DNA of 64,000 bases, from contig NW_026570434.1 in NCBI RefSeq assembly GCF_019649055.1, positions 1 to 64,000 of the forward strand, written 5' to 3'. Source of the DNA: Paramacrobiotus metropolitanus. Taxonomy: Eukaryota; Tardigrada; Eutardigrada; Parachela; Macrobiotidae. Shown one piece after another: positions 1 to 12,500 of this stretch. The notes under the pieces are model-generated. The model saw only the letters and a list, made by a program, of their open reading frames with translations. It was not told the origin of the DNA and did no database searches. Position numbers and translations under genes: made by a program. The first letter of the stretch is position 1. Every line of letters starts with the position of its first letter.

Positions 1-358
1 TAAAATATCGAGTGTGATCGCTTCTCTCGTTTGTTCGGTCGTTCGAAGCGAGATCGCTGAACACCCGATAGCGCCTGCTTAATGACGAAGTGTTGTAGAT
101 CGGGAGCATCGACGTTATGATAATTGTGTAAGGCGGTAATGCTAGCGACATAATTTAAAATTGTTGTATATTCTAGCCGGCGAACTAAATAGGCAATGAA
201 CAAAGCGACTGTTGTCTCGGTTGCGGGAACAGCTTGCAATCTGTAGCGAGAACAGAAGCTACGGTACTGTTTCCACTGGTTCATTCGGGTTCGCAGGGAT
301 GAACTTGAGTACGAGTTTATCCTAAGCTGGTTGAGCTCAGTGATCAATTTTCCTGTAT

Positions 359-1224
359 TTAAAAATTAGCATTACGCATATGATTTTCGAAATCTTCGAT
401 AGCCGTAGCGCCGGCAACCGGGTAAAGCACGTCATATGAATGTGCCGGGCAGTGGGCCCGGTTAGCTAGCAAAAGCTCGCCGTAACACGGCTCAGTCATT
501 ATGCGGCTGAGTGCATCGGCAGTTATATTATCTACGCCAGGATAATGTCGAGCAGAACAGCGGAAGTTATACTTTAGCGACGCGTAAAAAATTAATTTAT
601 GCCATTTTAGCTGTTGCACTTTTGTGGTCCTCTGTTTATAAAGGAAACAGTGGCTGTGTTATCGGAAAGAACTATTGTGTGTTTCCCAATGAACAACGGC
701 GCCCATATTATGGCAATGCAAGCTGATATTAGCTCAAGGTAATTTATATTAGCAGAACAGGTTTTGTCAACATCGGGGGGCGGTAGCCATATCGTTTCAA
801 ATTTGCTTGGTGGTTGGCATTAGAGCCACGTGCCCGCTAGCCAGTAATTGCCCATGGCGGCACCAAAACCTGAAAAGCTAGCGTCAGATTGTATGTTTAT
901 GACTTCGCGGATTTCTCCTAATCTGCAGGGAACTTGCCCGTTTGTTGAACTAGCAAAATAGATTCACCAAGTAAGTTCTTCTCGTAGCAACTTAGAAATT
1001 CGCAGTTTATGGCACTGCCGGTTTAGAGAATTTATAGCGTCAAAAAATATGCGCGAAAAAGGCATTGCGCCATATATCGCTTTAGATGCGAATGACATAT
1101 AACCAGCAAGCGTTTGGAGTTCTCGCTTGCTTATTTTTTGTTTGCTAGCATGGTACTTACAAATAGCGATTAGCTTTTCTAGCTTATCTAGCGGAAGTTC
1201 GATTTGACCTTTTTTGAGAATCAA
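359..1224 (-). mobile_element. DIRS-like retrotransposon RT/RNase H remnant
   Basis: Reading the minus strand from 1224, an open stretch contains RELQTLAGYMSFASKA and ends LLREELTW. This resembles the connection between reverse transcriptase and RNase H in DIRS/Ngaro-type elements, where a REL..L.G...FA.K pattern is typical. After about 340 bp with stops, a second open stretch (619 to 359) contains HYPGVDNITADALSR, the end of a retroelement RNase H. In between, CHNMGAVVHW matches the CDN..VV segment of the same domain, read with stops around it. No tyrosine recombinase and no terminal repeats are visible, so this is a decayed internal fragment. A Ty3-type element is the alternative for the RNase H part alone. 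Confidence 0.6.
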
Positions 1225-1277
1225 TTATTAGCCCCAAAAACTGTATGAAAAGAAAAACCACAGCAGTAAGAAACTTC

Positions 1278-1357
1278 TAATGACCACTGGCTGCGTGCGG
1301 CGTGCGCATCGTTTATATATGCGTCGTCGACAACGGGTGCACTGCAGCCAGTGGTCA
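1278..1357. repeat. Hairpin with TGACCACTGG arms
   Basis: TGACCACTGGCTGC near 1281 is followed about 60 bp later by its complement GCAGCCAGTGGTCA. Further TGACCA/TGGTCA words occur up to 1556. The same words fill the element at 13780-15856, so this may be a fragment of that family. No gene is recognised between 1230 and 1984. Confidence 0.45.
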
Positions 1358-1984
1358 GCCGTACACTGCGAGTGGCCAGCTCCGCGCTTTGCATTAAACA
1401 GATTCCAATGCTTGGAATCTTCTACGTTGTTTCCGGCAGGCAACGGTAGACAGTAGACACAGCGGAGACAGCCCTCTCTCTGCTTCCTATCACCGACTGA
1501 CCAGTACCGCGTACGTACGGTTGCTGACTGGTCCATTGTTCCGCACTGACCACTGTGCGCTAAAACCGGTTGCTGTCTCGTTATGCGGGTGAAGAGCGCC
1601 AGACCGATGTGTATGCTACGGACGGTACAAAGTGTGTATAGTGTACACCAATTGACAAAGCAATATTGGCGGATTAGGCCGGTAACAATAGATGAAGGGC
1701 CATTTTCGGTGCTTTGTCACATGCAGATGGATTATGACACGTATAGCCGGGATTTACCGTCAGGATGAATTAAAACGGGATTAGGGCCTTTTATAAGGAA
1801 AACATTTTAGTGTATTGGTGAATAGGCTACCGTTTACTGTAAGTTAAATTGCTGTCAGGAAGAATTAGATGGTGACAGCTGGGAAAAAGTAAAAGCTTAT
1901 TTAAACCAGTGATTATTAAATGTTTCCCACCCGGGATTAAATTTCCTTTTGAAGACTAGTACTCCCGCATCAAGTAAAATAATA

Positions 1985-2538
1985 CTGTAGCGGCGGTATC
2001 AAGTTAGACCACAGAGTGTGTTTACCGGAAAAATGCGCAATGTATATACGCACGGGCAAAATTCACGATATTTCACCAGCAAATCAAAATCGGAGTTCCT
2101 TGAGTTCTTGAACAACGTTCATGATTTAACAATTCATTTAACTAATTAATACGAGTAATATCTTAAAATGAAAAATCAGCTAGAATCTGTATTACAGAAG
2201 GCTGAAAAGTAATGCATACAAAGCAGAGCTCTGATGACTATGTTGGTTTGTTGTGGTTTTTGGGGTGCCACTGACGGGGGAGACGGTTTTTAGTCAGCGT
2301 TGGGATGGACGGTGAATAAGTTTACAGGATGGGCGCAGAAAGGCGATGATTTTCAGAGCTCTGATGAAAAAAATTTGGGCGAAAAAGTAGTTAAATTTAC
2401 GTGGAAATTTGCTATCAGAAATAAGAAAATGTGAAATGGGATTTGGGTCGTGAATTTTGCCCGTGCAGCGTGGGTATATCCAGTGCGCATTTTTCCGGTA
2501 AACACACTCTGTGGTCTAACTTGAAAGCGCCGCTACAG
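1985..2538. mobile_element. MITE, family A copy 1 (TA target site)
   Basis: The ends are inverted copies beginning CTGTAGCGGCG and continuing into CAAGTTAGACCACAGAGTG and TTTACCGGAAAAATGCGCA. The inverted match is about 60 bp or more per side. A TA dinucleotide flanks each end (1983-1984 and 2539-2540), as expected for a Tc1/mariner-type target site. The interior has no ORF. A shorter relative lies at 5128-5263. Confidence 0.75.
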
Positions 2539-2628
2539 TACTGCAAACAGAGAACTGAAAAATTGGAATACTTCAGTCTAAATGTAAAAAAAAACTAGAA
2601 CGAGACGTAAGATTCCATTTCTAAATTT

Positions 2629-2928
2629 TTATTCATCAAACTTCTTTTGAGATGACTCTTGAATTGGAAGATGATGAGAAAGTGTTGACAGAATATTTGG
2701 GTATAATTGAAAGTGCCCATATCTGATGGCCGGGCTCATTACGCGGCGCGCTAGAGCCTCGTAACACATACCCAATTCTTGCAATGCAATGGCAGATCGA
2801 CTGTCAACTGACCACTTGCCCAACTCATCGGTCATTCTACAAGAATTTTGACGTTTCAAGTGGAAAACTGTATAGCGCGGAATGCTGCCGTGCGTAGACA
2901 TTATATTCTTTACCACGGCAATGGACAT
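2629..2928 (-). CDS. Possible small ORF, unrecognised
   Basis: A 99-codon ATG-initiated reading frame without low complexity (segments DELGKWSVDSRS and MCYEALARRVMS). I do not recognise a family. It lies downstream of the first tectonin pseudogene on the same strand. An AG acceptor-like site (ttcttgtag) occurs inside, so it could instead be an exon. No TATA element or signal peptide is visible. A chance ORF is about equally likely. Confidence 0.2.
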   Translation of the reverse strand: MSIAVVKNIMSTHGSIPRYTVFHLKRQNSCRMTDELGKWSVDSRSAIALQELGMCYEALARRVMSPAIRYGHFQLYPNILSTLSHHLPIQESSQKKFDE

Positions 2929-3701
2929 ATATTAATATGCATGAAGAATGCCTCTTAGGCAGGAAAGCAGGTAGACTACCACCCGTAACGCGCCGTTTCA
3001 ACAAGGGTCTGCATTTTAAAAGGATGCAAACGATGATCTCAGGGCGCTGACTCCTTCTGAACGTGACATGTTTTCTTTGTCGCCTTTTTTTGTTACATAG
3101 AAAGAGGTGTAAGATACGTACGTAACGCAGCTGACTATCACATGCGAGACGAAGATAAGGAAAGTTTGACTAGAATTTAATAAAGACTAGACTAGAATTG
3201 TTTGACTAGGATTCTGTAATGTGCAGTGCCGCTTCGGCAATAAATATCTCGTATGCGAGTCATGCGGCCTCGTTACTGTTGCCGGCATCCTAGCAGGAGA
3301 ACGGTTCTTTGTTTGTTAAACCCTGAGAACCGGTTCCCATGAACCATCGCGCACAAAGTGCTGACTAAGGCAGAAGCCCGTTTGTAAACTTCTAAAACGT
3401 GAAACGTTACTGGCGCGTTATTAAATTCCCGAGCCGCAGCTTTATTGTTAGTTGTAATTTAGTTTTCAGATTAGGTTATGTCTTATGCTGCTTCCGGGAT
3501 GACAATAGCGCTCGAGGCAAGAAAGCGATGGAAGAAGGGTTTCTCGTTGAAAAACTAGCAAGCACGTGACAGCGACTTGTTTTAAAAGCAATGGAAATTA
3601 AAGCGCATTTGCGGAACCATAGACTAAAGCTTACAAACAAGCTTCAGTATGCAAACTATCGCCTATATTAGCTTTATCAAATCATGGATAAAAAAGCTGT
3701 T

Positions 3702-4885
3702 CTAATTGCGCGAGCCGAAGCGACCGCGTCCGTCCAAGTAGTAGTCATTGTTGTTGTTGGAGGTGGTCTGCACCGGACAGGTGCTGATGTGCCACTTAGT
3801 CCACGTGCCGCTGTTGAAGGTCCATGCTTTGCAGTCGGCTGTTACAACAGTGGCGTAGCTGGCATTGCGCACATCCAGCGTCAGAGCGTTGAGAATCGAT
3901 CCCGTCAAAGTTGTTTGTGGCGGTGTTGAAGCGGAACACTTGACCTTTGCTGGAGATGCTCCAAATCACCGTCTTCCCCGACGCTCACCCATTTGCTGAT
4001 CGGAACACTTGAACGTTGTGGTAGTGGCTGTCAATGTCTATGGTGCTCCATCGGTCGAATGCTAGGGTTCCATTAAACTGTAGGACATTTCCGCTGTCGC
4101 CATTCTCCGATTGAATTGCCACAGCTGTGTTTTTGCTCATGGCGTTGATCTACAAAATTGGTCATTGCGATTTACGCTCAGTATAGTGCAACGACTTCAG
4201 CCGATAAGAGCAGATGTTTTCCGCATAGGCGACTGTTTTATTATAGTTCTCTTGCTCGTTTACGAGAACGGGGCGTAACGCAGCTGCAATCGATCGTGTC
4301 CATATAATTTCTATTTACTTATACATTAATGGCGTGCAAGGCATATTTTATAAATAATCAGTATTAAAGCATTAAATAGAAAGAAATTCAAAGAACTGTA
4401 CTGACGGACAGTGATGAAAAATACGCCCAACAAGAGTTTATACGCCCAATAAGGGTTTGTGTTTACAAGATAAGCCCAACAAGAGATACGCCCACCTGCA
4501 CACAGTCGGAAATATCGTAAGCTAACTCCCAGCCATTGCTGATTGGATTAAAGCGGAAAATGTCACCAGTCTGGGTGCACATATGATGCCAGCCATCCGG
4601 ACTGGCACCGACGGTAACGGCTTTGTCCGACATATATCGGGCGTTTAAGGGCCCAGTCGGTACTGATTGGGGCAATGCAGCCCATACCCCATTGACCAGA
4701 CGGTGAACGATGCCGGTTCGATCGATGCCCAGGAGCTCACTGCCTTTCCGGAAATATAGGAGAAACTAGGCGGTACACTCGGCGGGCCAGGCATCGGGCC
4801 AGACGGTAGCATCGGGCCGAATGGGGCATCTGGCCTAGGACGCCAATCACGCTGACCGACAGAATCAGGACACCTCCACAATCAT
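3702..4885 (-). pseudogene. Secreted tectonin-repeat lectin pseudogene
   Basis: Same two-exon plan as the intact copy at 22576-23886: exon 1 at 4885-4496 (donor CAG|GTGGGC) and exon 2 at 4149-3702 (acceptor TTTGTAG). Tectonin signatures remain: ASPDGWHHMC, FRFNP, ASYATVV and DYYLDGRGRFGS. The frame is broken several times relative to that copy: a 1-nt loss in the signal peptide, a 1-nt loss inside ISGKGS, frame changes around SKWVSVGEDG and IWTIS, and a 2-nt loss near FDGIP. The intron holds short tandem copies of a TACGCCCAAYAAG word (4423-4497). Tectonin repeats form beta-propellers in secreted lectins such as tachylectin-1; this copy should no longer make one. Confidence 0.85.
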
Positions 4886-5023
4886 CGTTACGAGACTACG
4901 GATTGACCTTTACGGAACTCGCTCTTCATGCGTTTCGGAAAAATGGCAGTGCCTACTAGAAGTATAGAGCGAACATCAGGTGGATGGACTACGGCTTGCG
5001 GCTTTGGTTGAACAGTGGAAATA

Positions 5024-5034
5024 GATTTATAAGA
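5024..5034 (-). promoter_or_regulatory. TATA element of tectonin pseudogene
   Basis: CTCTTATAAAT on the minus strand, about 140 bp upstream of the old ATG. It sits in the context GCAGCTCTTATAA, which is shared with the promoter at 24018-24030. Confidence 0.6.
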
Positions 5035-5127
5035 GCTGCGACACGAAATGTAGGAATTTTATTGTAGTTGTAAAATGTAAAGCTATTTTGGTCTCACGGA
5101 AATCTGGGGATGAAAGAATGGAATGTA

Positions 5128-5263
5128 CTGTATCCGCCCGCACAAGTTGCTCCACTGGCAGATCCGGCCGTTGCCTTTGCCCTGCACACTGCGCTGAAAA
5201 GCGAGCAATGTGGTGCAAATATCATACCTCACTCTGTGGGGTAACTTGTGCGGGCGGCTACAG
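5128..5263. mobile_element. MITE, family A copy 2
   Basis: A 136 bp hairpin element. The left end is CTGTATCCGCCCGCACAAGTT and the right end is its inverse with one mismatch. TA flanks both sides (5126-5127, 5264-5265). The subterminal CCACAGAGTG is shared with the element at 1985-2538. It lies just upstream of the tectonin pseudogene promoter and is absent from the paralogous block at 24 kb. Confidence 0.75.
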
Positions 5264-5947
5264 TATCATTACCGGATCCTTCGGAAAATGCTTAGCCAGT
5301 CGTACTGTTAAGTTTGCAATATTCCTGTTTGTTTACGAGGTTTTATGATATCGTAAACCCTGGATCTGCAGAAACAGGCTCGTGGAAGTGTCTTGCTTAT
5401 TTACATATGACAACCTGAATTCTTCGGTTAGCATGCATTAGCACATCAAATGGAGCTGTTTCGTATTTTTAATTGTCGAAGTCGTAAATTCTGTGAAGCC
5501 ATCTAGCTCCAACTCAAATTTATTGGCCAGACGGAATGATAATAATCCGTAAAACTGGTGTGTAACTAATTTTTATCTTTTGTGGCTTAGGCATGGAAAA
5601 TGTTAGCTTTTGCACTTGCGGTGTTTATGTCTAAGATTTGCTGGTCCGGCTTAACCAATACTGTCACAGCTGTACGAGCATACTGTTGCCACTCACTCAC
5701 ATAACAACTACGTTGCCACAGCGAAACTGATAAATTTTATGTAACATGATGTTTGTGCGCTGTGTTTCTCACAATTTTCGGGAGGATAACACGTTAAGAA
5801 AGTCCAGACTTCCATCAGCTTAATAATTCACGTTAACGCTCCTGGGTTTCAGCGTATAATATTACCTTTTCATAAACTGCTTCCCGCATGTATCTGTATG
5901 TACGCGTATGTGCTCGACGCGCACGAAAACAATAATAAATACTGTAA

Positions 5948-7172
5948 TTTGCACCGAGCGCGAAGCGCGAGGTGCTGCAATAAGTCATCGTCAAGAGCAT
6001 AAAATTTGTCTGCAGCCACAAGGAGCGTACGTCACGCTTTTCCAATTCCACAACCCCATACCATTTCCCAGCGGTATTGGCGCTCGCCCTCGTGCAATAA
6101 TGTGGTTCGCAACCACCGCTAGTTACTAGCGGGGGTTTGTTAACCGTTACCCGGAATTTGTACATCCCACTGAAAGCGAATTGATACTGCTCGGTGCTCC
6201 TCTTTTGCAGGCTGCCATTCCTGATGCCATTCTTCGGAAGTCCGTGGATCTGCAAAGACTAGCATCCAAGCTAAGTATACTGCCTGCTCATCAGGCTTAA
6301 TTTCTGCTGCGCACTTGTATTGGCGTTCCTAAAATGAACTATTTACTAGGACACTACGGCGTGTACAAAAAGTGTGGGATGTAGCTCTGGTACAAAAACT
6401 TGCCGAATTATTAAGGAAATGTTTTCTTGTGATGTCACCCACTGTGCGCGTTTGCTTGCTGTTGCAGAGCCGGAATCTGGCAAATGGCTGAACGCTCTGC
6501 CTGTTTCTTCACTTGGAACCCTGATGTCGGACGAGTTTTCGCGTAGCAGTCGGCCTTCGAATCGGAGCAGCTATCTGCCGTCCGCACCTTTGCACGGACT
6601 GTCGTCTACCTGTGGACGAATACGGTCACCACGGCTTGTCCTGCAAAAAGAGCGCTGGGCATTTTCTTTACCACACCGAACTGAACGAACTGATAAGCGG
6701 CGGAAATATGAATATTCAGCACCTGAGTACTATTTTGTTGCATTGGCTTTTGAAACTTTTGGCGTCGCTAGCCCTTCATGTATTAAGTTTTTGCGAGAAT
6801 TGGGCAGGCGGTTAAAGGATGCTACGGGAGAGCGACGCTCTTACGAGTTTCTGCTACAGCGTATTAGCATGGAAATATCTGTACAGCGGTGGAATGCGCT
6901 GTCTGTGACTTCAACCGTACCGCATTCTGATGGTTTTAGCGCTGTTTACTTTGTTTTTTGATGTTGATGTTAAAACTTTTGAACGATAAGCAAACCAATA
7001 AATTATGTAGCTTGTTAACCACATCAGGGCACCGAGCGAGCGCCAGTACCACTAGAAAATGGTATTGGATTTGTGGAATTTGAAAAGCGTGAAGTACGCT
7101 CTTCGTGGCGTCTGACAAATTTTATGCTCTAGACGAAGGCTTAAAAAGTAGCATCTCGCTAACGCTCGATGC
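5948..7172 (+). mobile_element. Retroelement C-terminal tail with inverted flanks, copy 1
   Basis: The plus strand encodes, across frameshifts, parts of a C-terminal region found downstream of reverse transcriptase in some animal retroelements: WLNALPVSSLG (6491-), GHHGLSCKKSAGHF (6618-), then FVALAFETFGVASPS and FLRELGRRLKDATGERRS (to 6961). The Cys/His segment followed by a nuclease-like domain of PD-(D/E)XK type is the usual order; the assignment is from memory of the motif. The ORF is bracketed by inverted repeats (about 5948-6110 and 7025-7172), both ending in a GCACCGAGCG-type word. No RT palm domain is present. Confidence 0.65.
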
Positions 7173-9560
7173 AAATTATTTCAAAATGCATTGCAAAAAG
7201 TCAAACCCTAGAGTTCGGTACGAGTAGCATTAAATACTGTCACAGTCAGTCGGAACCAGATAACAACTGGGTTCTTCTCAAGAAAAAGTCTAGCATACAC
7301 TTACTCAAATGTTGAAGCCTACTTCGGCCTAGCGCCAGGGAGAGAGAGACTCAGCGCCAATCGCCAGAGAGAGATACCAAAGAGAGACTAGAGAGATCTA
7401 GCGCCAATCTACGAGTAGATTGTCAATGTCTTTGAGGACATCTTTGTCTTCCTTACAGTTCCGCTAGACACCGCTTTGCACGACTGACTCACGGTCTCAC
7501 GCGGATAACCAATTTATTGTAGCACAAAAATATGTAATTCTGGACCTGTGGTTACAGTTTTATCGTTAACAAGAAAGTAACAGCACTGCAACCTGCGCCG
7601 GCAATTTCTTTTCTTGGTAATGAATAAGCAACTCAACTTCAGCACGGAACTGCTACCGGCGACACATAATATCTTTTACCTTCTGGCTCATTTATACAAG
7701 TGTTGCGCAAAAAAAGTTGTATAAGCGAATAAAAGCCAACAAATCAGCAAATGCCAGTCGTGTTTTTCGGAATTTTACTTGAGATGAATGTTGGCCCTAG
7801 ATAAACTTTAGAAAAAGTAATCCTTCAAGAACGTTCTGTTTTACGCATGCTGCAAACAAGATCTTCGATTCAAGTGCTGGCGAGTTTATGCACACTTGTA
7901 CCCATGCTGCTTTCACTAATATTAATACGCTTTTAAACATAACGGACGGACGGACGGACGGACGGATGGGCGGGACTTAACGGTTTCTCCTTCTGCGAGT
8001 CCTACGTTGTTCGGAAATACAAACACTAAAGTACAAATTATGCAGCAGAAGAAAATGACATCGACATAGGTTTTGACAGTCGCAGATGTAATATATACGC
8101 ATCGAGATCAACACATTTTCGGAATTCGTGGTATTGATCCGAGTTTGAGTTTACGTACTAAGTTTTACAATGGTTTTTAGAGTATAGTTATTCTTCAAGG
8201 AATCTGCACTTTCATGAAAGAGACATTTATAACAAGTTCCGACTGGTAAGTTTCTAATTAAAATGTGTTGTTAGGCTGGTTATATTCTTAAATTAGGTTT
8301 ATTATAAAATAATATCAGCACGGGTGGTTTCTTGTATGTACCAAAACTTTTGACATTTCCACGAGGCTACTTCAGCAGGGCTTAGTTGATTTGTTTGAAT
8401 GGTTTTCTAGGTTTTCTTCCCACCATGTCATGCGGCCTTTTTCAGAAAAGTGTCAGCGAGACGAGGGTCATCAGTGGTATTCGCTATAGCAGTTTTTGTC
8501 CTTGCTGCAGCGTACGCGGTGTTTAAGTTGGTGGGTTATTATTATTCTGTTATATTACAGTTTAATGATGACGAACGTTGCCCTCTATTTTTGATCTGTC
8601 TACCTCATTACATGGTCAAATGGAGCACCCCAACAAGCAGCCGTAGTAAGTCAGTTTCCGGGTACTTCTTATTTCCGGGTACTTTCCGGGCACTTCTTTA
8701 AGAAGCCAGTAAATAAAAATAAAATGATTGCACCAATTACAAATTGAGCAAAAAACGTTTGTACAACATAGCAAACGCTAAACGTTATATTTATTCTTGA
8801 AAACAGCATTCTTAAATCTAAAACGTTTACAGCATCTGTATATCTAAAATAAAACGCTGAGTGTTGTGTTTAGCATAGAAAATAGCATAACTGCAGCATT
8901 GGCACTACAAGTAAACATTTTGTATTTACGAGCGAGAAAGTTGCGATCTAGCTTGCCAACTACGTCGCCATCTTCAGCTTGAACACAGGTGTGGCCGTCC
9001 GGCCGTTCTTCTGTCGCCGACAAGAATCTGCCACCAGTAGCGTAAACAGTCGGGACGACCATCAGGAGCCTGCACGGCTGCTGGTCGCCGCGGCTCTGCT
9101 GTACTGTGCCACGCAGTTTTATCCTTTTGTTTTGAACATTATCGTTCTTCTCAATTTTCGCCAAGTTTGTCACCGTTTATAGTTGCGGTAGTTTATCGAC
9201 ATGGGTAATTGCGAAATAGCCTAATACTAGTACTAATACTAGTGAAAGCAGTTTATTTGCTTACAACACCCGTTTTGCGCTACTTCACTGTGTACTTACT
9301 GCACTTCTACTACATAGTATGCAAAGTAGTAAATTTTGCTCAACGGCAGTATAACTTCAACGACTGCTGAACATGTAGTGTAATTGTAAGCAGAACATAA
9401 CAGAGCAAAGCAGATTATACTCCGAAATATAAGATTGCAAGTAGAAAAATTAGCTAATCTGTCTACATTACATTCTGCTGCTCGTGATCTTGGTGGCAGG
9501 CAAAGAGTCTTCAAGTTCGTGCAATTCTAGTGGCGATTCAGTATTGTACATTTTCATTTT
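7173..9560. other. Stretch without a supported gene
   Basis: I see no coding exon. It contains a GA-rich low-complexity patch with repeated GCGCCAATC words (about 7330-7420), a (GGAC)n microsatellite (7943-7966) and otherwise AT-rich unique-looking DNA. The ORFs at 8844-9182 overlap on both strands and resemble no family. Confidence 0.6.
7943..7966. repeat. (GGAC)n microsatellite
   Basis: Five to six consecutive GGAC units followed by a GGAT variant. Confidence 0.9.
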
Positions 9561-9574
9561 CATACGCATGTATG

Positions 9575-12500
9575 TGTGTATGAATGAATGAATGAATTTA
9601 TTTTCCCAGGACACATAGTCTGGAAGAGACATCATTGTCATGATGTCGCGGGTTAGAAACAATAGAATAATAAAAGTAATGAAAAATAAATAAAAATTTG
9701 TATTAGGTAAAACATTGGAATCGTTCAGCTAAAGTTCGGCAGTAATCGTAGCGTGCCGTTGTATACATCACGAGCGTCCTTAAGGACAAAATATATAAGT
9801 TTGGTGATCCAGAACAACAACTTTTATCATCGTCAATAATAAACACATTCTGTCTTAGGATATTAAAAAATGAGTCCTTCAGTGTCATCCATTCCGGTTT
9901 CAGGGTTTCAATATGTGACCAAATTAGTTGACGACGAGGTTCAAAAGCCGGGCACAGGAACAGACTGTGATCCTCCGTATCCACCGCCTCGCAACCAGGG
10001 CACAATCGTTCGTCGTGTATGGTCCCATCCCAACGTCCAGTTTCTATCCGAAAATGATGTCCCGAAGTAAACAACGCGAAAAGGGCCCTCAAAAGATACG
10101 TAGGGAGAGGTAGCAGCGTTACATTGAACGGCATAGTTGGGTGTACCTGTAACAAAAAAAAACGACCGCTTCGAGCGGCGTTAGCTCGCACTCGCTCTTT
10201 TAAAGCTTCCTGAAATTTTCCTTCAATCAGTGACATAATTTTTGTGACGTTTCGTGTGACGTTTGTAACGTTTCTTAGTTCTTCTAACAGAATATCTTGT
10301 GATTTCCAAGAAAAATTAATTACTTCTGCTAGATATTTTAACGCTCGGCGTAACCAGGTTTTTTTCCTTTTGACTGCGTTGTTTATGCTATCAATTAGTG
10401 CTGCCTTTAAAGTGAGCCGTTCGAAAAGCGCAGAAGTTTTTAATAAACGTTAACTGCATTTTGATCGCACGAAAGTGCAGTGGAAAGATCCAGTGAGGTA
10501 GTACAACGCATCGTGAGGGGCGTTCGACATCAATTTGACCTTTCCAAGATTTAAGGCGAAACTTGTTGACAGATGGGTCTGGCCCAATCAACTCGGAGCC
10601 GAAACAGCTAATACCTCCAACCGTTGCTTCAAAATCGTTTCTGCCGTTGGAAAACCGTAACCTGGTCGTAAGTTTATACTTTATCAGTTGTTGCTTCATT
10701 CTGAAATAAGCCTTTTCACAGCTTCTCAGTCGATGTGCGGCCATTTTACTCAAACACAAATTTTCGTTAATGACAAGGCCCAAGTATTTGAACTCCTTAA
10801 CCTGTTCGACCTGCTGTCCCGATACGTTAAGCTTTAGTATAAACTCACAGCGTTCAGCACCTTTAACTACCATGGTAAACGACTTATTGATGTTTAAAGT
10901 TAAGTCGAAATCGGCAGAAAACTGAGCAACTCGATCAGCTGGTATCTGCAATTCCAACTGGCATCGGGAAATTAAAACGATGTCGTCCGCATATTTTAAC
11001 AACAATATCTGCACACTTCCGATTCATATAAGAGTGATTCGGTTTCTTGCAACATAAATCGAAATCGCATCGAGGTATATGATAAAAGAATCGCAGAAAG
11101 AGGATTTCCCGTACGCCGCTACGTACTCAGTGCGTATGTAGCTGACATTTTACCGCCCCATTTGATGCGGTTGGCACCGCCTTCGAACATTGCCACCAGA
11201 AACTTCCGCAGCTAAGGTGATATGCCTGATTTTTGGAGGATTTGAAAAGTTTATCATGGTTTACCGTGCCACATGCAGACGAATAATCAAGGAATGCGAC
11301 ATGAACCTCATTTCCTTGTACCAACTGCGTTTCACATATTGTGCGCAAAACCAAGCATGGTCCGTTGATCCTCTTCCTTTTCGATAGCCTCCGGATCTTC
11401 ATTGATATTTGACCATTGGTTAACTCTTTCCGCAAGAATCATTGAAAGAATTCGCATAGGCAGTACTTCGACTACCACTGGTCGGCAGTTTTCAGCGCAT
11501 ACGGGTTTATCAGGTTTTGTATCGGAGACATAGTTCCTGTTAGCCAAGACGGTGGGATCGTTGCATTATTATAGATTGTGTTAAAGTATGAACATAACAC
11601 ATGCAAAAATTTTTCATTTCATCAGCTGCTTAAAACATTCCGTTTATAAATGATATTCGCCGCTTGAAGACGTATCTGATAACCGCGATAGCGCATTCAG
11701 GATTTCGTTAGTGCCAATTGGGTCATCAAGAACTGGAAGCGAGGGAAGAGCGTCGTATGTTATCGCATAAGGAAGGTTACGCGGTTTCGGTAGGTTGAGA
11801 AGAAAGCGAACAGCTGATTCATCTCGATTAAATCTGCTGGTGTAGTGCTATCCGTATTGAACGATTTAAAAGTCCAAAAATTCTCAGCGTTCGAGTTCCG
11901 AAGCGATTCAGCTTCCTGCCATACTTGGCGGTGAGATGCACGGTTTTATTTCGTAATTTTTCTTGGTAGTTTTTCCGAATTGTGCAAAATGCTTCCATCA
12001 AAGATTTTTCGTGCTTTCATCTTTTGTTGCATTCGTTTCTTTCCATAACCGGTTTTTTCTTGTCGTAGTGCTGTTATTTCTTTGCATTGATTGTGCGCGT
12101 CTGATTGCGACGTGTGACCTTTTTCACTGATACCGTAATCTTGTAGTCTGTGTGCTACGATGGTGACAATGCGATACATAACAGCTACTGTCAACCATTC
12201 TTCGCTCCTGTTTGCAAAAACTTCTTCCACGATTGTGTTCAGTAGTGTGCCGATAACGGATATTGTGTTCGAGACGTTGCTGTTATTTGTTTTCTCTTCT
12301 GTATTCTTTTTTGTTTCGCAGATTTTGGAAGGCGTAGGCAAACCAGAAGAGGTTGGTGATCCGAAAAGTTATCCTCTGATACGAAAAAACTTTCAGAAAC
12401 CAAAACGGGCTTTTGCTGTACTAACATGTAATCTACAACCGACATTCCGCAGTAGTTATGACAAGTGTATAGTTAGAGGGAAACTCTTTACCGCAAGCTC

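Larger units (their letters stand above)
2985..5780 (-). repeat. Tectonin duplication block, copy 1
   Basis: The 3' flank of the tectonin pseudogene (about 2985-3700) aligns by eye with 21935-22575. Shared words include TCAGGGCGCTGA, ACGCAGCTGACTATCA and GTGCAGTGCCGCT. The 5' flank (5330-5650) aligns with 24180-24490 and, more weakly, with 31930-32240; one shared word is TATGATATCGTAAACCCTG. The duplication therefore carried the gene, its promoter and both flanks. Confidence 0.75.
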
